The notes under the pieces are model-generated. The model ran no database searches. It had not been told where the DNA came from and worked only from the letters and a program-made list of their open reading frames with translations. Shown here one piece after another: positions 9,101-18,514 of a stretch of DNA of 40,470 nucleotides. Each line of letters starts with the position of its first letter. Within the stretch, counting starts at the first letter, position 1. Position numbers and translations under genes: made by a program. The stretch comes from Verrucomicrobiota bacterium (GTDB lineage: Bacteria > Verrucomicrobiota > Verrucomicrobiia > Limisphaerales > UBA8199): positions 1 through 40,470 of the forward strand of contig PSRM01000324.1 of assembly GCA_003176045.1 (NCBI GenBank), read 5' to 3'.

Positions 9101-10344
9101 GTGAGATTTCCATCCACCGTTAGCGTGCTACCTGCATTATTGATCACCGCTCCTGCTCCGCTCAACGCGGCGATGGTTGGGCTTTGGCTGTTTACGTCCA
9201 GAATGCCGCCGGCGTTCACGATGACAGTCGAGTTGAGGGCAGAATTGGCGCTGCCCAGCTTAAGCGTACCGGCATTGATCGTCGTCTTGCCGGAGTAAGT
9301 ATTGCCGGCGTTGCTGATCGTCCAAACCCCGGTGCCGTTTTTGGTCAGGCCACCACTGCCCGAAATGACTCCGGAAGCGGTTTCGCCGCCCGGATTGTTG
9401 ATGGTCAGCGTTCCCGACCCGAGGTTAATCCCGCCGCCTCCCGAAACCGTCTTCACGGTCTGCGCATTGTTATTGAGGACCAGCGTGCCGCTGCTGAGCG
9501 TGACCTGGACGCCCGAGGGTATGACGCCGGCGGCCCCGCAGGAGCAATTCATGCCGCTATTGATCGTCAGCGTGCCCGTGCCGCTGCTGGTCGTGCTCGA
9601 CAGCACCAGTTGACTCACTGCCATCGTCAGATTGCCACCGTTCCAGGTAATGGGCTGGTCTTGTGTGATGGTGATGGTTACCGAACTAGGTGTAATCGTG
9701 CCTCCCGCAGCGTTGACAGTAATAGATTTGCCCATTGTCCAGGCGGTGGTGGTATTGGGGCTGAGCGAGCCTCCGTTAAAGGTCAGGAAACCCGCTGAAT
9801 TAGCTCCAATCCCGAAGCGGTTCGGCGAAGCGAATTGTGCGCGGCCCTGTTGGAAGACAAACTTCGCAACGCTTCCATTGGCATTGTTGAAAGTGACGTA
9901 GGCAGTGCCCACTTTGGTGATCGTGCCGGCGTAAGGGCAATTGATGAGCCCAACGGCAATGCCGCTGCCTGCCGCCACGTTGGCGCACGAGATGGTCGAA
10001 CCGGCGTTGAACGTAATCGCGTTGGCGCCATTCAACGTATAACTGGCAAAAGCGCCCGCCGTCTGATCGAACTCGAACGTCCCATTAATGGTTAGCGGCG
10101 TTCCGACCACGACCGATCCGCCGGCCACGTTGTAATAGAGCGTGGGGCTGTCGCTGCCGCTGTTGCTCCACACCGTCGTGAACGGCCCCGAAGTGGACGT
10201 GCCCCACCGGGCGTTGGTGGTATCCCACGTGCCGCTCCCGCCCAGCGTGCTCCCGTTGCCCGACCAATAGAGAACTGAGCCTTGAATAGAACTGGCGCAG
10301 AACGTCAGTAACGAGAACAGACTCGCGATCAGGTATTTTTTCAT
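6193..10344 (-). CDS. Giant secreted beta-strand-repeat protein with PA14 and YDG domains
   Basis: About 1383 residues, starting at the ATG at 10344 that opens the signal peptide MKKYLIASLFSLLTFCASSIQG. Residues up to about 530 are PATR-type passenger repeats nearly identical at the start to those of the downstream paralogue (SVLYWSGNGSTLGGSGTWDT against SVLFWSGNGSTLGGAGTWDT). A PA14-like domain follows at about 535-680 (TTDDGVRLWVNGTLVVDSW), then more PATR, a bacterial Ig-like domain (about 815-925), three YDG repeats (about 928-1185, with NKVYDGTT, NKVYDATT and DKVYDGTT), a second Ig-like domain and a C-terminal module ending near YFRAKAMNSCQ. PA14 domains are often carbohydrate-binding, so glycan adhesion is plausible. 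No membrane barrel domain is visible. It is the first gene of a probable two-gene operon. Confidence 0.85.
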   Translation of the reverse strand: MKKYLIASLFSLLTFCASSIQGSVLYWSGNGSTLGGSGTWDTTNARWGTSTSGPFTTVWSNSGSDSPTLYYNVAGGSVVVGTPLTINGTFEFDQTAGAFASYTLNGANAITFNAGSTISCANVAAGSGIAVGLINCPYAGTITKVGTAYVTFNNANGSVAKFVFQQGRAQFASPNRFGIGANSAGFLTFNGGSLSPNTTTAWTMGKSITVNAAGGTITPSSVTITITQDQPITWNGGNLTMAVSQLVLSSTTSSGTGTLTINSGMNCSCGAAGVIPSGVQVTLSSGTLVLNNNAQTVKTVSGGGGINLGSGTLTINNPGGETASGVISGSGGLTKNGTGVWTISNAGNTYSGKTTINAGTLKLGSANSALNSTVIVNAGGILDVNSQSPTIAALSGAGAVINNAGSTLTVDGNLTIAGNNSVYSCFCGALTNGSLVKSGTHAMGLRGLNTFDGSLTLSGGTLSVGAAPNLLPTGLSLVVPALALFQLDANQQTFSTLSGSGNVNLGGGTLTINQVGSDNFTGVIQNSELSGSSTATGHGLRGYYYDNEDMTNLKAVRDDATVNFASLTVTNNTTALPDAGIAATTFSIRWLGKLLTTASGSYTFTTTTDDGVRLWVNGTLVVDSWIDQAPASHSGAITLSANTLYDIVLEYYQNGGGAVAELFWTPPGDAISSIIPTDYLFLPGPGTLVKAGSGTQQLSAANTYSGGTRDSGGGTLEATVDGALGTGNVTVDAGTILTLDSSATIGASADLIMNAGGGSVVNLNFTGTNNIHAISLDGGATYGAPGTYGPTASGAAHENAAFHSSTGNGFLNVTAKPSSTTVVSSGSPVVYGSSITFTSTVTGSGGVTPTGTVNFYEGSNWIGLGALSGSGSTATATLSVTRLSVTASPHSITAVYGGDVNYASSTSAAISQSTTVATVSPSIVVSNKVYDGTTNASISSLSGFSGIVAGDANYVHVAGTATAYFLDKNPGTNKPVVVTGIAIAGSLSGNYALAFSSTNVTANITAKGLTITGLTGGNKVYDATTAATFSGTAVLNGVIGSEDCTLGSGTPTATFSDKLAGTNKTVTVTGYTLQGADSGNYSLVPPSLTASILNKALTVTGVSASDKVYDGTTAASLTGTASLQSAETPGTGLSTDGKPFTGDAVSLSGTATATFNTAAAGNTKPVTVTGYTLSGGDAPNYSLTQPSFTANITPAATSASIISSLNPSGATSNVTFTAVISANSTILSGSPTGNILFVTNSTLLSSVALVASGTGSGTASKSTTALPVGTTTVSAQYAGDGNYLGSTNSLAQVVTNNIPCSATNIVLSITNNLNGTVSLKMLGTPSAQYYMVSQTNPLAPITLWSPVAGSTNTANSSSGIWSVTAPLNPASTYFRAKAMNSCQ

Positions 10345-10722
10345 TGTTCTAAGTGCAAAGAGGACAGACTCGTGCGCCGAGAGCACGCCTTCGAGGGATT
10401 CGAAAGTACTGCCGCCAACGATCCAAAAGCCAGTGTGAGGCCCGCTTGCAAACCAATGCGTCGTTTAAATGCTGTGACCTGATTCTATGGATTTCGTAAG
10501 AAAGGGTCAAGGCTTTTGATGAATACTCTCATCTTTCTACCCCTACATGAATATGTAGGGATCGGGTCATCCACGGACGAGCGTTCGTGGGAGCGCGGGC
10601 ATCCTGTCCGCGAGTCTGTCAGCGGTGCGGGAGCGCGGCATTTATGCCGCTTCACCGTCCCTTAGGGCTCGCGGTGCAGATTATTCCGAGCCTTTCTTCA
10701 TCTTGACCATAAAGCAGCATAA
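10345..10722. other. Intergenic region between divergent genes
   Basis: This gap holds the promoter region of the leftward giant-protein operon and the upstream part of the rightward glycosyltransferase gene. I see a palindrome at 10541-10560, GC-rich repeat fragments from about 10570 to 10630 (GGGAGCGCGGGCATCCTG) and an inverted-repeat element from 10630 that runs into the next gene. No gene is evident. Confidence 0.6.
10541..10560. promoter_or_regulatory. Palindromic operator candidate
   Basis: CCCTACAT-GAAT-ATGTAGGG is a perfect 8-bp dyad about 200 bp upstream of the start of the leftward giant-protein operon. Its AT-rich centre and isolated position in an otherwise unstructured stretch differ from the GC-rich repeat elements nearby. 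It would fit a dimeric regulator of the LuxR/response-regulator type, but no regulator gene is in the window. Inference only. Confidence 0.4.

Positions 10723-10734
<12 letters not shown>
10630..10734. repeat. Inverted-repeat element, copy A
   Basis: Terminal 17-nt arms GGAGCGCGGCATTTATG (10630-10646) and CATAAATGCCGCGCTCC (10718-10734) are perfect complements. The arm itself contains a small palindrome. The same arms flank a different interior at 37389-37489. The first in-frame ATG of the following gene lies inside the right arm. Confidence 0.85.
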
Positions 10735-12810
<2,076 letters not shown>

Positions 12811-12884
12811 TTCAGTTTTACTGGGTCCTGTCCGTTCATTTTGCGTGACGAGTTCATGAATTCTATGATAAAATCTCTTTTATC

Positions 12885-14069
12885 GTGCCACTCAGGCTTG
12901 AGCTTCTTGTCTTCTGCTGCGCTCTTCTCCCGGGCGCCGAAGAGGGACTGTCGCAACAATTTACGGTTATCAGCTTCCCTGATCTATATCAAGGATGCGG
13001 CTGTTATCCGACCTTCGGCTCAGTTAGGTCTTCGGCTGACGGCTCGGTCCTGGCAGCGGTTTCCTATAACAACACCTACTCCGTGTTCTCGCTGGATGCA
13101 GGCAATACCTGGACCAGGTTTCAGAGCATGCCAGGTTGGACAGGGGGCGGATTTGGACCTGCTGTGGCCGTTTCAGCGGATGGGAGATTCATTGCCACAG
13201 GCGATGAAAAGGGGATCAGTGTCCTGAATGTTTCTTTGGGGAGTTGGGTGAGAGATAGCAATACATATGGCGCGAATTGGGAGTCCATAGCCTGTTCGGC
13301 GGACGGAAGGATCATGGTGGCGGCGGCTGAACTTGACGTGGCTTATATCTCGACGTCGTGGGGGACGAATTGGCTGAGGCTCGGGTTCATGCCCCTGAGG
13401 ACATGGGTGAGCATCGCCTGCTCGGCGGACGGAACGAAGGTGGCCTTGGCGGGTTTTAACGCCCCAACTTACATCTCAACAAATTCAGCGGCTACCTGGT
13501 ACCCGGCGAATGCTGCAACGAATTGCTGGCTGGTTAATATGTCGGCCGATGGCAGCAAAGTGACAGCCTCGGGGCCCAATACCAACGCGTTCTTCACCTC
13601 GACGGACTATGGAGTCACCTGGACCACCAACTACATGTTGCAGCCCACCGTTCATCTTATCTCCTCCTCGCCGGATGGGACTGCTCTCGCTGGGACAGAT
13701 TCAACAAACCTCTGGCGTTCCACTGACTCTGGTGCCACTTGGACAAACTTTGGCCCGGTGGCGAAATATCGGGGATGCACTTTGTCAGCAGATGGAAATG
13801 TGTTAGCCGGTCAGAGGAATGACACAAACATTTGGATTGCGCGCTACACTCCAATGCCGCGCTTGGCCATCGCGCCTCGAAATACAAATGTTCAACTTTC
13901 GTGGACAGTCCCTTCGGCGCCTTTCGTTCTACAAGGAAACACAGATATCACGACAACAAACTGGGTAACCCTAACGAACCTCCCATCCCTAAATCTGTCT
14001 AACCTGCATAACCAAGTCAGCCTGCCTCAGATTGGCAATCAGGGATTTTACAGGCTCAGGACGCCGTAG
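12885..14069 (+). CDS. Secreted beta-propeller (BNR/sialidase-fold-like) protein
   Basis: About 394 residues from a GTG start; no in-frame ATG gives a better signal peptide, and residues 1-23 (VPLRLELLVFCCALLPG...) look like one. The body has at least six repeats containing SADG or SPDG followed by short hydrophobic strands, and Asp-box-like phrases such as SLDAGNTWTRF, STDYGVTWTTN and STDSGATWTNF. These are typical of BNR/photosynthesis-stability-factor/sortilin-type propellers. No catalytic sialidase residues can be assigned, so binding rather than catalysis is the safer guess. The C-terminus (about 330-394) is a small beta domain ending in NQGFYRLRTP, similar to the ends of the other exported proteins here. 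Function unknown. Confidence 0.75.
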   Translation: MPLRLELLVFCCALLPGAEEGLSQQFTVISFPDLYQGCGCYPTFGSVRSSADGSVLAAVSYNNTYSVFSLDAGNTWTRFQSMPGWTGGGFGPAVAVSADGRFIATGDEKGISVLNVSLGSWVRDSNTYGANWESIACSADGRIMVAAAELDVAYISTSWGTNWLRLGFMPLRTWVSIACSADGTKVALAGFNAPTYISTNSAATWYPANAATNCWLVNMSADGSKVTASGPNTNAFFTSTDYGVTWTTNYMLQPTVHLISSSPDGTALAGTDSTNLWRSTDSGATWTNFGPVAKYRGCTLSADGNVLAGQRNDTNIWIARYTPMPRLAIAPRNTNVQLSWTVPSAPFVLQGNTDITTTNWVTLTNLPSLNLSNLHNQVSLPQIGNQGFYRLRTP

Positions 14070-14263
14070 CTCCTAATAGCGCGTTCATCAGATTAGTGGC
14101 TGCGACCAGACCGGTTTCAGCAGAAATCTTTAACCGCAGATTACGCAGATTACGCGGATGTCTGCTGATTATTGAATCTTTCTTGTGCAAACGACTGGTT
14201 TGCGTCCGCAGGGCCCGCTCAGTTTGGGATGACAATAAGAAGAGGCACGGTTATGGTAATGGG

Positions 14264-15055
14264 ATGAAAAGTCCGTTTCCAGGCATGGACCCGTATTTGG
14301 AGAGTTACTGGGGAGATGTGCATCATGGGCTGATCCAATACACGCGAGATGCGCTGGCGCCGGGCTTGCCGGAGGATTTGCGAGCGCGGGTAGAGGAGAG
14401 GGTTTTCGTGGAAACAGAGCCTGGGCCGGGCCGGTTCGTCGTGCCCGATCTGCACATCGCGCAGGTCCAGCGTAAAGCTTCGAGGCCAATGGAAATGCGC
14501 GAGGGCAGCGGAACTACTGTGGCTGAGCCGGAAGCGGTGTTCGAGGTACTGGAGGAACCGGTTACGGAGGGCTACCTGGAAATTACCGAGCGCGGCGGTG
14601 GCAGGGTTGTCACGGTCATCGAGTTTCTAAGCCCCGCCAACAAGCTGGGCGGGGTGGGGCAGCAGAAGTACGTGGAAAAACAGCAGCAGGTGCTACAATC
14701 GGACGCGAGCCTCGTTGAAATTGATTTGGTGCGCGCGGGGCGGCGAGTGCTGGCGATGCCCGAGCATCGGATTCCTGAGGCGGCTCAGCGGGAGTATTTG
14801 GCGTGCATCAGCCCCGGGTGGCGTCGCACACGCCGTGAACTTTACGTGATGCGGCTGCGCCAGCGTCTGCCGGTGCTGCCAATCCCGCTGCGAAAGCACG
14901 AGAAGCCGTTGCCGCTGGATTTGCAGTCGCTCATCGAGCAGGTGTATGCCGCAGGGCGGTATGATGATACTGATTACAGCGCGGAGCTGGATCTGCCGCT
15001 GTCGGCTGAACTGCGGGCGTGGGCGGCTAAATTGCTGAAGACGCGGAAGAAATAA
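14264..15055 (+). CDS. DUF4058 family protein
   Basis: About 263 residues from the ATG at 14264, which gives the family's usual opening MKSPFPGMDPYLE; the open frame upstream (from 14096) runs through repeat DNA. Recognisable family features are DVHHGLIQYTRDAL, ARVEERVFVE, VTVIEFLSPANK and SLVEIDLVRAGRR. Proteins of this type are common in cyanobacteria, planctomycetes and verrucomicrobia, have no established function and often occur in many copies. The conserved E in VIEFLSPANK and the E/D in LVEIDL could suggest a nuclease-like core, but that is speculation. It ends at a convincing terminator hairpin some 60 bp downstream. Confidence 0.8.
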   Translation: MKSPFPGMDPYLESYWGDVHHGLIQYTRDALAPGLPEDLRARVEERVFVETEPGPGRFVVPDLHIAQVQRKASRPMEMREGSGTTVAEPEAVFEVLEEPVTEGYLEITERGGGRVVTVIEFLSPANKLGGVGQQKYVEKQQQVLQSDASLVEIDLVRAGRRVLAMPEHRIPEAAQREYLACISPGWRRTRRELYVMRLRQRLPVLPIPLRKHEKPLPLDLQSLIEQVYAAGRYDDTDYSAELDLPLSAELRAWAAKLLKTRKK

Positions 15056-15113
15056 ATAACCGCGGTGCGGGATTGGCGATTGCCAATTTCCAATTTCCAA
15101 TTGCCAATTGATT

Positions 15114-15188
15114 GGAGTCGCGGACGGCCTCGTCCGCGTGTTTTTTTAATCTCGGTTCGCCCGCGCGGACGAGGCCGTCCGCGACTCC
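15114..15188. repeat. Inverted repeat, 25-nt arms
   Basis: Perfectly complementary arms at 15114-15138 and 15164-15188. Each arm is itself nearly palindromic (CGCGGACG-GCCT-CGTCCGCG), so the region can form either one long hairpin or two short ones. Confidence 0.85.
15119..15147 (+). terminator. Intrinsic terminator after the DUF4058 gene
   Basis: The 8-bp stem CGCGGACG/CGTCCGCG (15119-15126 with 15131-15138, 4-nt loop) is followed on the plus strand by TG and seven T (15141-15147). It is the left arm of the larger inverted repeat, so it is another repeat element serving as a terminator. Confidence 0.65.
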
Positions 15189-15494
15189 GAATTCGCGCAA
15201 CGTGACGGCTCAGTCACGGCTCAGTCACGGCATGTCACGGGTTTTGGCACGGGTAAATTGCAAAAAAAGCCCGGTAAAATGCAGATTGTCACGCTGTCAC
15301 GGCTCTGGCAGCGCCAGGGGGACCGGGCCAGACGATCGAGCGCAGAGGACTGCGGGCTTTGGACTTCTTACGGACCACTGACTACTGACTACTGACTAGC
15401 TTACCAGAGCCTCTGCACGTGGGCTCCTACAGGGGGCCACTAACTTAAACCGCTAATGAACGCTAATGAACGCTAATAGCAGATAGGACAGATC

Positions 15495-15536
15495 GAGGAC
15501 GAGGACGAGGACGAGGACGATGACGATGACGATGAA
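15495..15536. repeat. GAGGAC/GATGAC hexamer repeat abutting tsaD
   Basis: Four GAGGAC units, then two GATGAC units and a partial one, ending two bases before the tsaD stop codon on the other strand. Confidence 0.9.
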
Positions 15537-15537
15537 A

Positions 15538-16653
15538 TCAAAGCTCCCAACTGGGCTGGATGTCGGCGTCAAGCGAGGTGGGCTCCTGGCCTAGAAGCAA
15601 TTTGCGTTCGGCGAGGATGGCGATCATGGCGGCGTTGTCGGTGCAGAGAGATTTTTCGGCGAGGCGGAGCTTGAGGGCTTTGCGGTGGCAGGCGGCGGCA
15701 AGTTCGGAGCGGAGCAGGGAATTGCAGGTGACGCCGCCGGAGGCGGTGACGCAGGCGACGCCAAGGCGTGAGGCGGCGCGGATGGTTTTGGTGACCAGAA
15801 CTTCGACGATGGCGGCTTGAATGCTGGCGCAGATGTCGTGGAGCAACTTGGGGTTGTCCAAGACGGCGGGGTGATCGCGGATGAAGTAGCGCACGGAGGT
15901 CTTCAGGCCGCTGAAGCTGAAATCGTCGTTGGGGTCGTTGAGCATGGGCCTGGGGAAATCGAAGGCCTTCGGGTTTCCTTGCTTTGCGAGGTTGTCAATT
16001 TGCGGGCCGGCGGGGTAGGGGAGGCCGAGGAGCTTGCCGGCTTTGTCGAAACATTCGCCTGCGGCATCATCTACAGTGGAGCCCAGGACGCGGTGGCGCA
16101 GCTCGCTTTCGACATGGACCAGGAGTGTGTGGCCGCCACTGACGATTAAGGAGACGTTGGGTTCGAAGGTGGAGAAGTCGGCCGCGGGCGGATTTCCGGT
16201 GATCCACGGCGAATAGAGATGGGCTTCGTGGTGATGGATGCCGAGGAAAGGGCGGCGAAGGACGAAGGCGAGGGCTTGGGCGGCTTTCAGGCCCACGAGC
16301 AGGGCGCTGGGCAGGCCGGGGCCGCGAGTGGCGGCGATGGCGTCGAGTTCAATCCGGCTGGAGCAGAGACTCGCGGGCAAGATGCCCGCGCTCCCAGGGA
16401 GGCCGGGACGAAGTGGGGACAAGGCTGTCCCCACCCCTGCCGCGCTCCCAGGGAAGCCGGCTTCGCGCAGGGCGGTGCGGGCGATGGGGACGAGGTTGCG
16501 CAGATGTTCGCGCGCGGCAAGTTCGGGGACCACGCCACCGTACTCGGAGTGCAGATTGATTTGCGAGGAAACGACGTTGGAGAGGACGCGGCCTTGGTGG
16601 ACGACGGCGACGCTGGTTTCGTCACAGGAAGTTTCGAACGCGATTACCGCCAT
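15538..16653 (-). CDS. tsaD: tRNA threonylcarbamoyladenosine transferase TsaD with an in-frame repeat insertion
   Basis: About 371 residues; the ATG at 16653 gives the family's N-terminus MAVIAFETSCDETS, whereas the longer frame starts in repeat DNA. With TsaB/TsaE, TsaD moves the threonylcarbamoyl group to A37 of ANN-decoding tRNAs in the cytoplasm. Visible landmarks are HSEYGGVVPELAAREH, the metal-binding histidine motif HHHEAHLYS, SGGHTLLV and the late DNAAMIA motif. Normal homologues run straight from ALREAG to DIDAIAVTRGPG; here about 32 extra residues (about 68-99, containing GSAGILPASLC) interrupt this point. The inserted DNA is a palindromic repeat element. The rest of the ORF is intact, so the enzyme presumably tolerates the loop. 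Confidence 0.95.
   Translation of the reverse strand: MAVIAFETSCDETSVAVVHQGRVLSNVVSSQINLHSEYGGVVPELAAREHLRNLVPIARTALREAGFPGSAAGVGTALSPLRPGLPGSAGILPASLCSSRIELDAIAATRGPGLPSALLVGLKAAQALAFVLRRPFLGIHHHEAHLYSPWITGNPPAADFSTFEPNVSLIVSGGHTLLVHVESELRHRVLGSTVDDAAGECFDKAGKLLGLPYPAGPQIDNLAKQGNPKAFDFPRPMLNDPNDDFSFSGLKTSVRYFIRDHPAVLDNPKLLHDICASIQAAIVEVLVTKTIRAASRLGVACVTASGGVTCNSLLRSELAAACHRKALKLRLAEKSLCTDNAAMIAILAERKLLLGQEPTSLDADIQPSWEL
16357..16460. repeat. Palindromic repeat element inserted in tsaD
   Basis: It contains hairpins CGCGGGCA-AGA-TGCCCGCG (16372-16390) and GTGGGGACA-AGGC-TGTCCCCAC (16413-16434), and two near-identical copies of CGCGCTCCCAGGGAGGCCGG (16388-16407 and 16441-16460, one mismatch). 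The CCGCGCTCC ends match the interspersed palindromes elsewhere in the window. It keeps the tsaD frame open. Confidence 0.75.
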
Positions 16654-16671
16654 AGTGCGAACAAAAGAATT

Positions 16672-16838
16672 TAACCACGGATGAACACGGATGGACACGG
16701 ATAAAAAACTTCAAACATCAAACTCCAATAATCAACGAAGCTTCAAATTTCAAACTTCGAGCACCTTTTCAGAAGTGAACTGAAGATTGAGGCTTGAAGA
16801 TTGCTTGAAGTTGGAAGTTTGGAGTTTGGAGTTTAAAA
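16672..16838. repeat. Tandem repeats between the protease gene and tsaD
   Basis: ACACGGATG-type repeats (about 16675-16703) are followed by degenerate CTTCAAA and AGTTTGG heptamers (about 16707-16835), with inverted orientation between left and right parts (CAAACTTC against GAAGTTTG). The gap separates two leftward genes and shows no gene of its own. Confidence 0.75.
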
Positions 16839-18185
16839 TCAGGGGGCGACCGTTTCCTGCTTGGGAGCGGAGAGTTTGGCGACGCGATCTTCGGGGAGCG
16901 GCGCGCGCTGGGTAAAGAGGGTGATGCCCTTGAGCAGGTCCATGGCGCGTTCGAGCTGAATGTCGCGGGTTTTGGCTATGCGCTGGCGTTCTTTGTCAGG
17001 CAAGCTCTCCAACACTCCGGGTGTGCGCTGGATCGCGAGGTCGCGTTCCTGTTCGTCGGTGGTCGGAACCACGATGTCCGGCGTGATGCCTTCCTCATGA
17101 ATGACCTTGTGGCTAGGGGTGTAATATTTGGCGGTGGTTAAGCGCAGGGCGGAATGGTCCGGAAGTTCCAAGATGCTTTGGACAGAACCTTTGCCGAAAG
17201 ATTTTTCGCCCAGGACAACGGCGCGTTTGAGGTCCTGCAGACAGCCGGCGACGATTTCAGAGGCGCTGGCGCTGCCGAAATTGACCAGGACCACGACGGG
17301 CGTGTTGTGGAGAATGTCGCCGTGGCCGTTCGCCCGGTGGATACTGTTCTGTGCGTGGTTACGGCCTTCGGTGGTGACTACAAGCTCCCCTTTGGGCAGG
17401 AATTCGCCGCAGACTTCGACGGCCTGTTCGAGCAATCCGCCGGGGTTGCCGCGCAGGTCAAGGATGAGCCCTTGCATTCCTTCCTTTTGCAGTTTCTTGA
17501 GGGCGCTTTCCAGGTCTTCGCCGACACGCGCGCCGAACTGGGTCAGGCGGACGTAGCCGATTTTGTTGTCGCTGAGTGGAAACTCTTTCTTGCCGTTGAC
17601 ATCCTTAACCATATCCACGTTGATGACCGCGCGCGTGATCGTGTAATCCTGGACCTGGCCGGAGGAAGGACGCAGCACGCTGATTTTCACATCGGTGCCC
17701 GGTTCACCGCGCAGGATTTTTACAGCTTCGGGGACACCCATTTTCTCGGTGGTTTTACCGTCAATTTTTATGATGCGGTCGCCGGAGAGGATCCCCTTCT
17801 TGTAGGCCGGAGTGTCCTCCATAGGGGCAATGACCGTGATAAAATTGTCTTTCATGGAGATTTGGATGCCCAACCCGCCGAAGGCCCCCTCGGTATCGCT
17901 CTTTAGCTCCTTGTATTTCTCGGGCTCCATGAATTCGCTGTGGGGGTCCAGGGTATTGAGCATCCCTTTCAAGGCGCCATACACCAGGTCCTGGTAAGTC
18001 AGCTTCTGCCCATCCACGTAGTCGTGGCGGACCTTTTCCATGACCAGGGAAAACAGCTCCATGTTTTGATAGACCGAATCCTTTTCGCCTGCCTGGGCGG
18101 CGTGCAGGTGGTAAAGGCGCGCGCCGATGAACAGATTGACCGCCAACACCAGCGCCACCGTTCCGTAAATTACTCTTCGTCTCAT
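16839..18185 (-). CDS. S41 family C-terminal processing protease (Ctp/Prc type)
   Basis: About 448 residues from the ATG at 18185, which opens a signal or anchor segment (MRRRVIYGTVALVLAVNLFIGARLY shows positive charge then a hydrophobic stretch). A PDZ domain follows (about 95-185; GGLGIQI, GDRIIKIDG), then the S41 core with YVRLTQF, LDLRGNPGG, the catalytic serine in GSASASEIVAG (S307) and the catalytic lysine in GEKSFGKGSVQ (K332). Such periplasmic proteases trim the C-termini of exported or envelope proteins. The length is usual for the CtpA group. The gene may relate functionally to C-terminally tagged exported proteins in this genome, but proximity alone does not show that. Confidence 0.95.
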   Translation of the reverse strand: MRRRVIYGTVALVLAVNLFIGARLYHLHAAQAGEKDSVYQNMELFSLVMEKVRHDYVDGQKLTYQDLVYGALKGMLNTLDPHSEFMEPEKYKELKSDTEGAFGGLGIQISMKDNFITVIAPMEDTPAYKKGILSGDRIIKIDGKTTEKMGVPEAVKILRGEPGTDVKISVLRPSSGQVQDYTITRAVINVDMVKDVNGKKEFPLSDNKIGYVRLTQFGARVGEDLESALKKLQKEGMQGLILDLRGNPGGLLEQAVEVCGEFLPKGELVVTTEGRNHAQNSIHRANGHGDILHNTPVVVLVNFGSASASEIVAGCLQDLKRAVVLGEKSFGKGSVQSILELPDHSALRLTTAKYYTPSHKVIHEEGITPDIVVPTTDEQERDLAIQRTPGVLESLPDKERQRIAKTRDIQLERAMDLLKGITLFTQRAPLPEDRVAKLSAPKQETVAP

Positions 18186-18265
18186 AAAGCTGTTTTCTTT
18201 CGTCCTGCCAGACAATAGCGGCACGGCTGCGTGTTGGCAAGGCGGGTAATACGTGAATCGTGATG

Positions 18266-18293
18266 CGTGAAACGTGAAACGTGAAACGTGAAT
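18266..18293. repeat. CGTGAAA heptamer tandem repeat
   Basis: Three perfect CGTGAAA units and one CGTGAAT. The reverse complement of this unit recurs at the ispD 3' end (18494-18514) and inside the membrane glycosyltransferase gene (11989-12013). Confidence 0.9.
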
Positions 18294-18440
18294 GAGGTTT
18301 GGGCGGTTAGGTTTAATTGAGTTACATCGTTACATGGTTACATGGTTGCATTGTTACATGGGAGCAGCCGCCCGAAATCCTCGCCACCGGTGAACACGGC
18401 GCGGCGGAGTCGCAGCCGAAGACAGACAGAATCATTGAAG

Positions 18441-18474
18441 GACAGAATCATTTTAAATCAGAAATGATTCTGTC
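18441..18474 (-). terminator. Hairpin downstream of ispD
   Basis: A 13-bp perfect stem GACAGAATCATTT/AAATGATTCTGTC (18441-18453 with 18462-18474, 8-nt loop) lies about 25 bp past the ispD stop. There is no strong T-run, so termination is only a guess; it may simply be another repeat. Confidence 0.35.
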
Positions 18475-18493
18475 CAGGCATGATTCTGTCTTC

Positions 18494-18514
18494 ACGTTTC
18501 ACGTTTCACGTTTC
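18494..18514. repeat. ACGTTTC heptamer repeat forming the ispD 3' end
   Basis: Three perfect ACGTTTC units. They contain the ispD stop codon and encode its last residues (KRET), so the gene's end has been replaced or extended by repeat DNA. Confidence 0.85.

Larger units (their letters stand above)
15056..15537. other. Repeat-rich gap between convergent genes
   Basis: This stretch contains CCAATTT/CCAATTG heptamers (about 15080-15110), a large inverted repeat (15114-15188), short TCACGG-rich direct repeats (about 15208-15300), CTGACTA heptamers (about 15379-15400), three CGCTAATGAA units (about 15450-15480) and a GAGGAC/GATGAC hexamer run (15495-15536). I see no gene. Confidence 0.7.
18186..18498. 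other. Repeat-rich gap between ispD and the protease gene
   Basis: It holds CGTGAAA heptamers (18266-18293), GTTACATG octamers (about 18318-18360), three copies of GACAGAATCATT-type sequence and a hairpin (18441-18474). The CGTGAAA run and the ACGTTTC run at 18494-18514 are the same unit in opposite orientation. No gene is seen. Confidence 0.7.

Noticed and set aside
278..10344. Classical type V autotransporters
   Set aside because: The passenger repeats are right, but neither protein ends in a beta-barrel domain, and both have a different C-terminal module.
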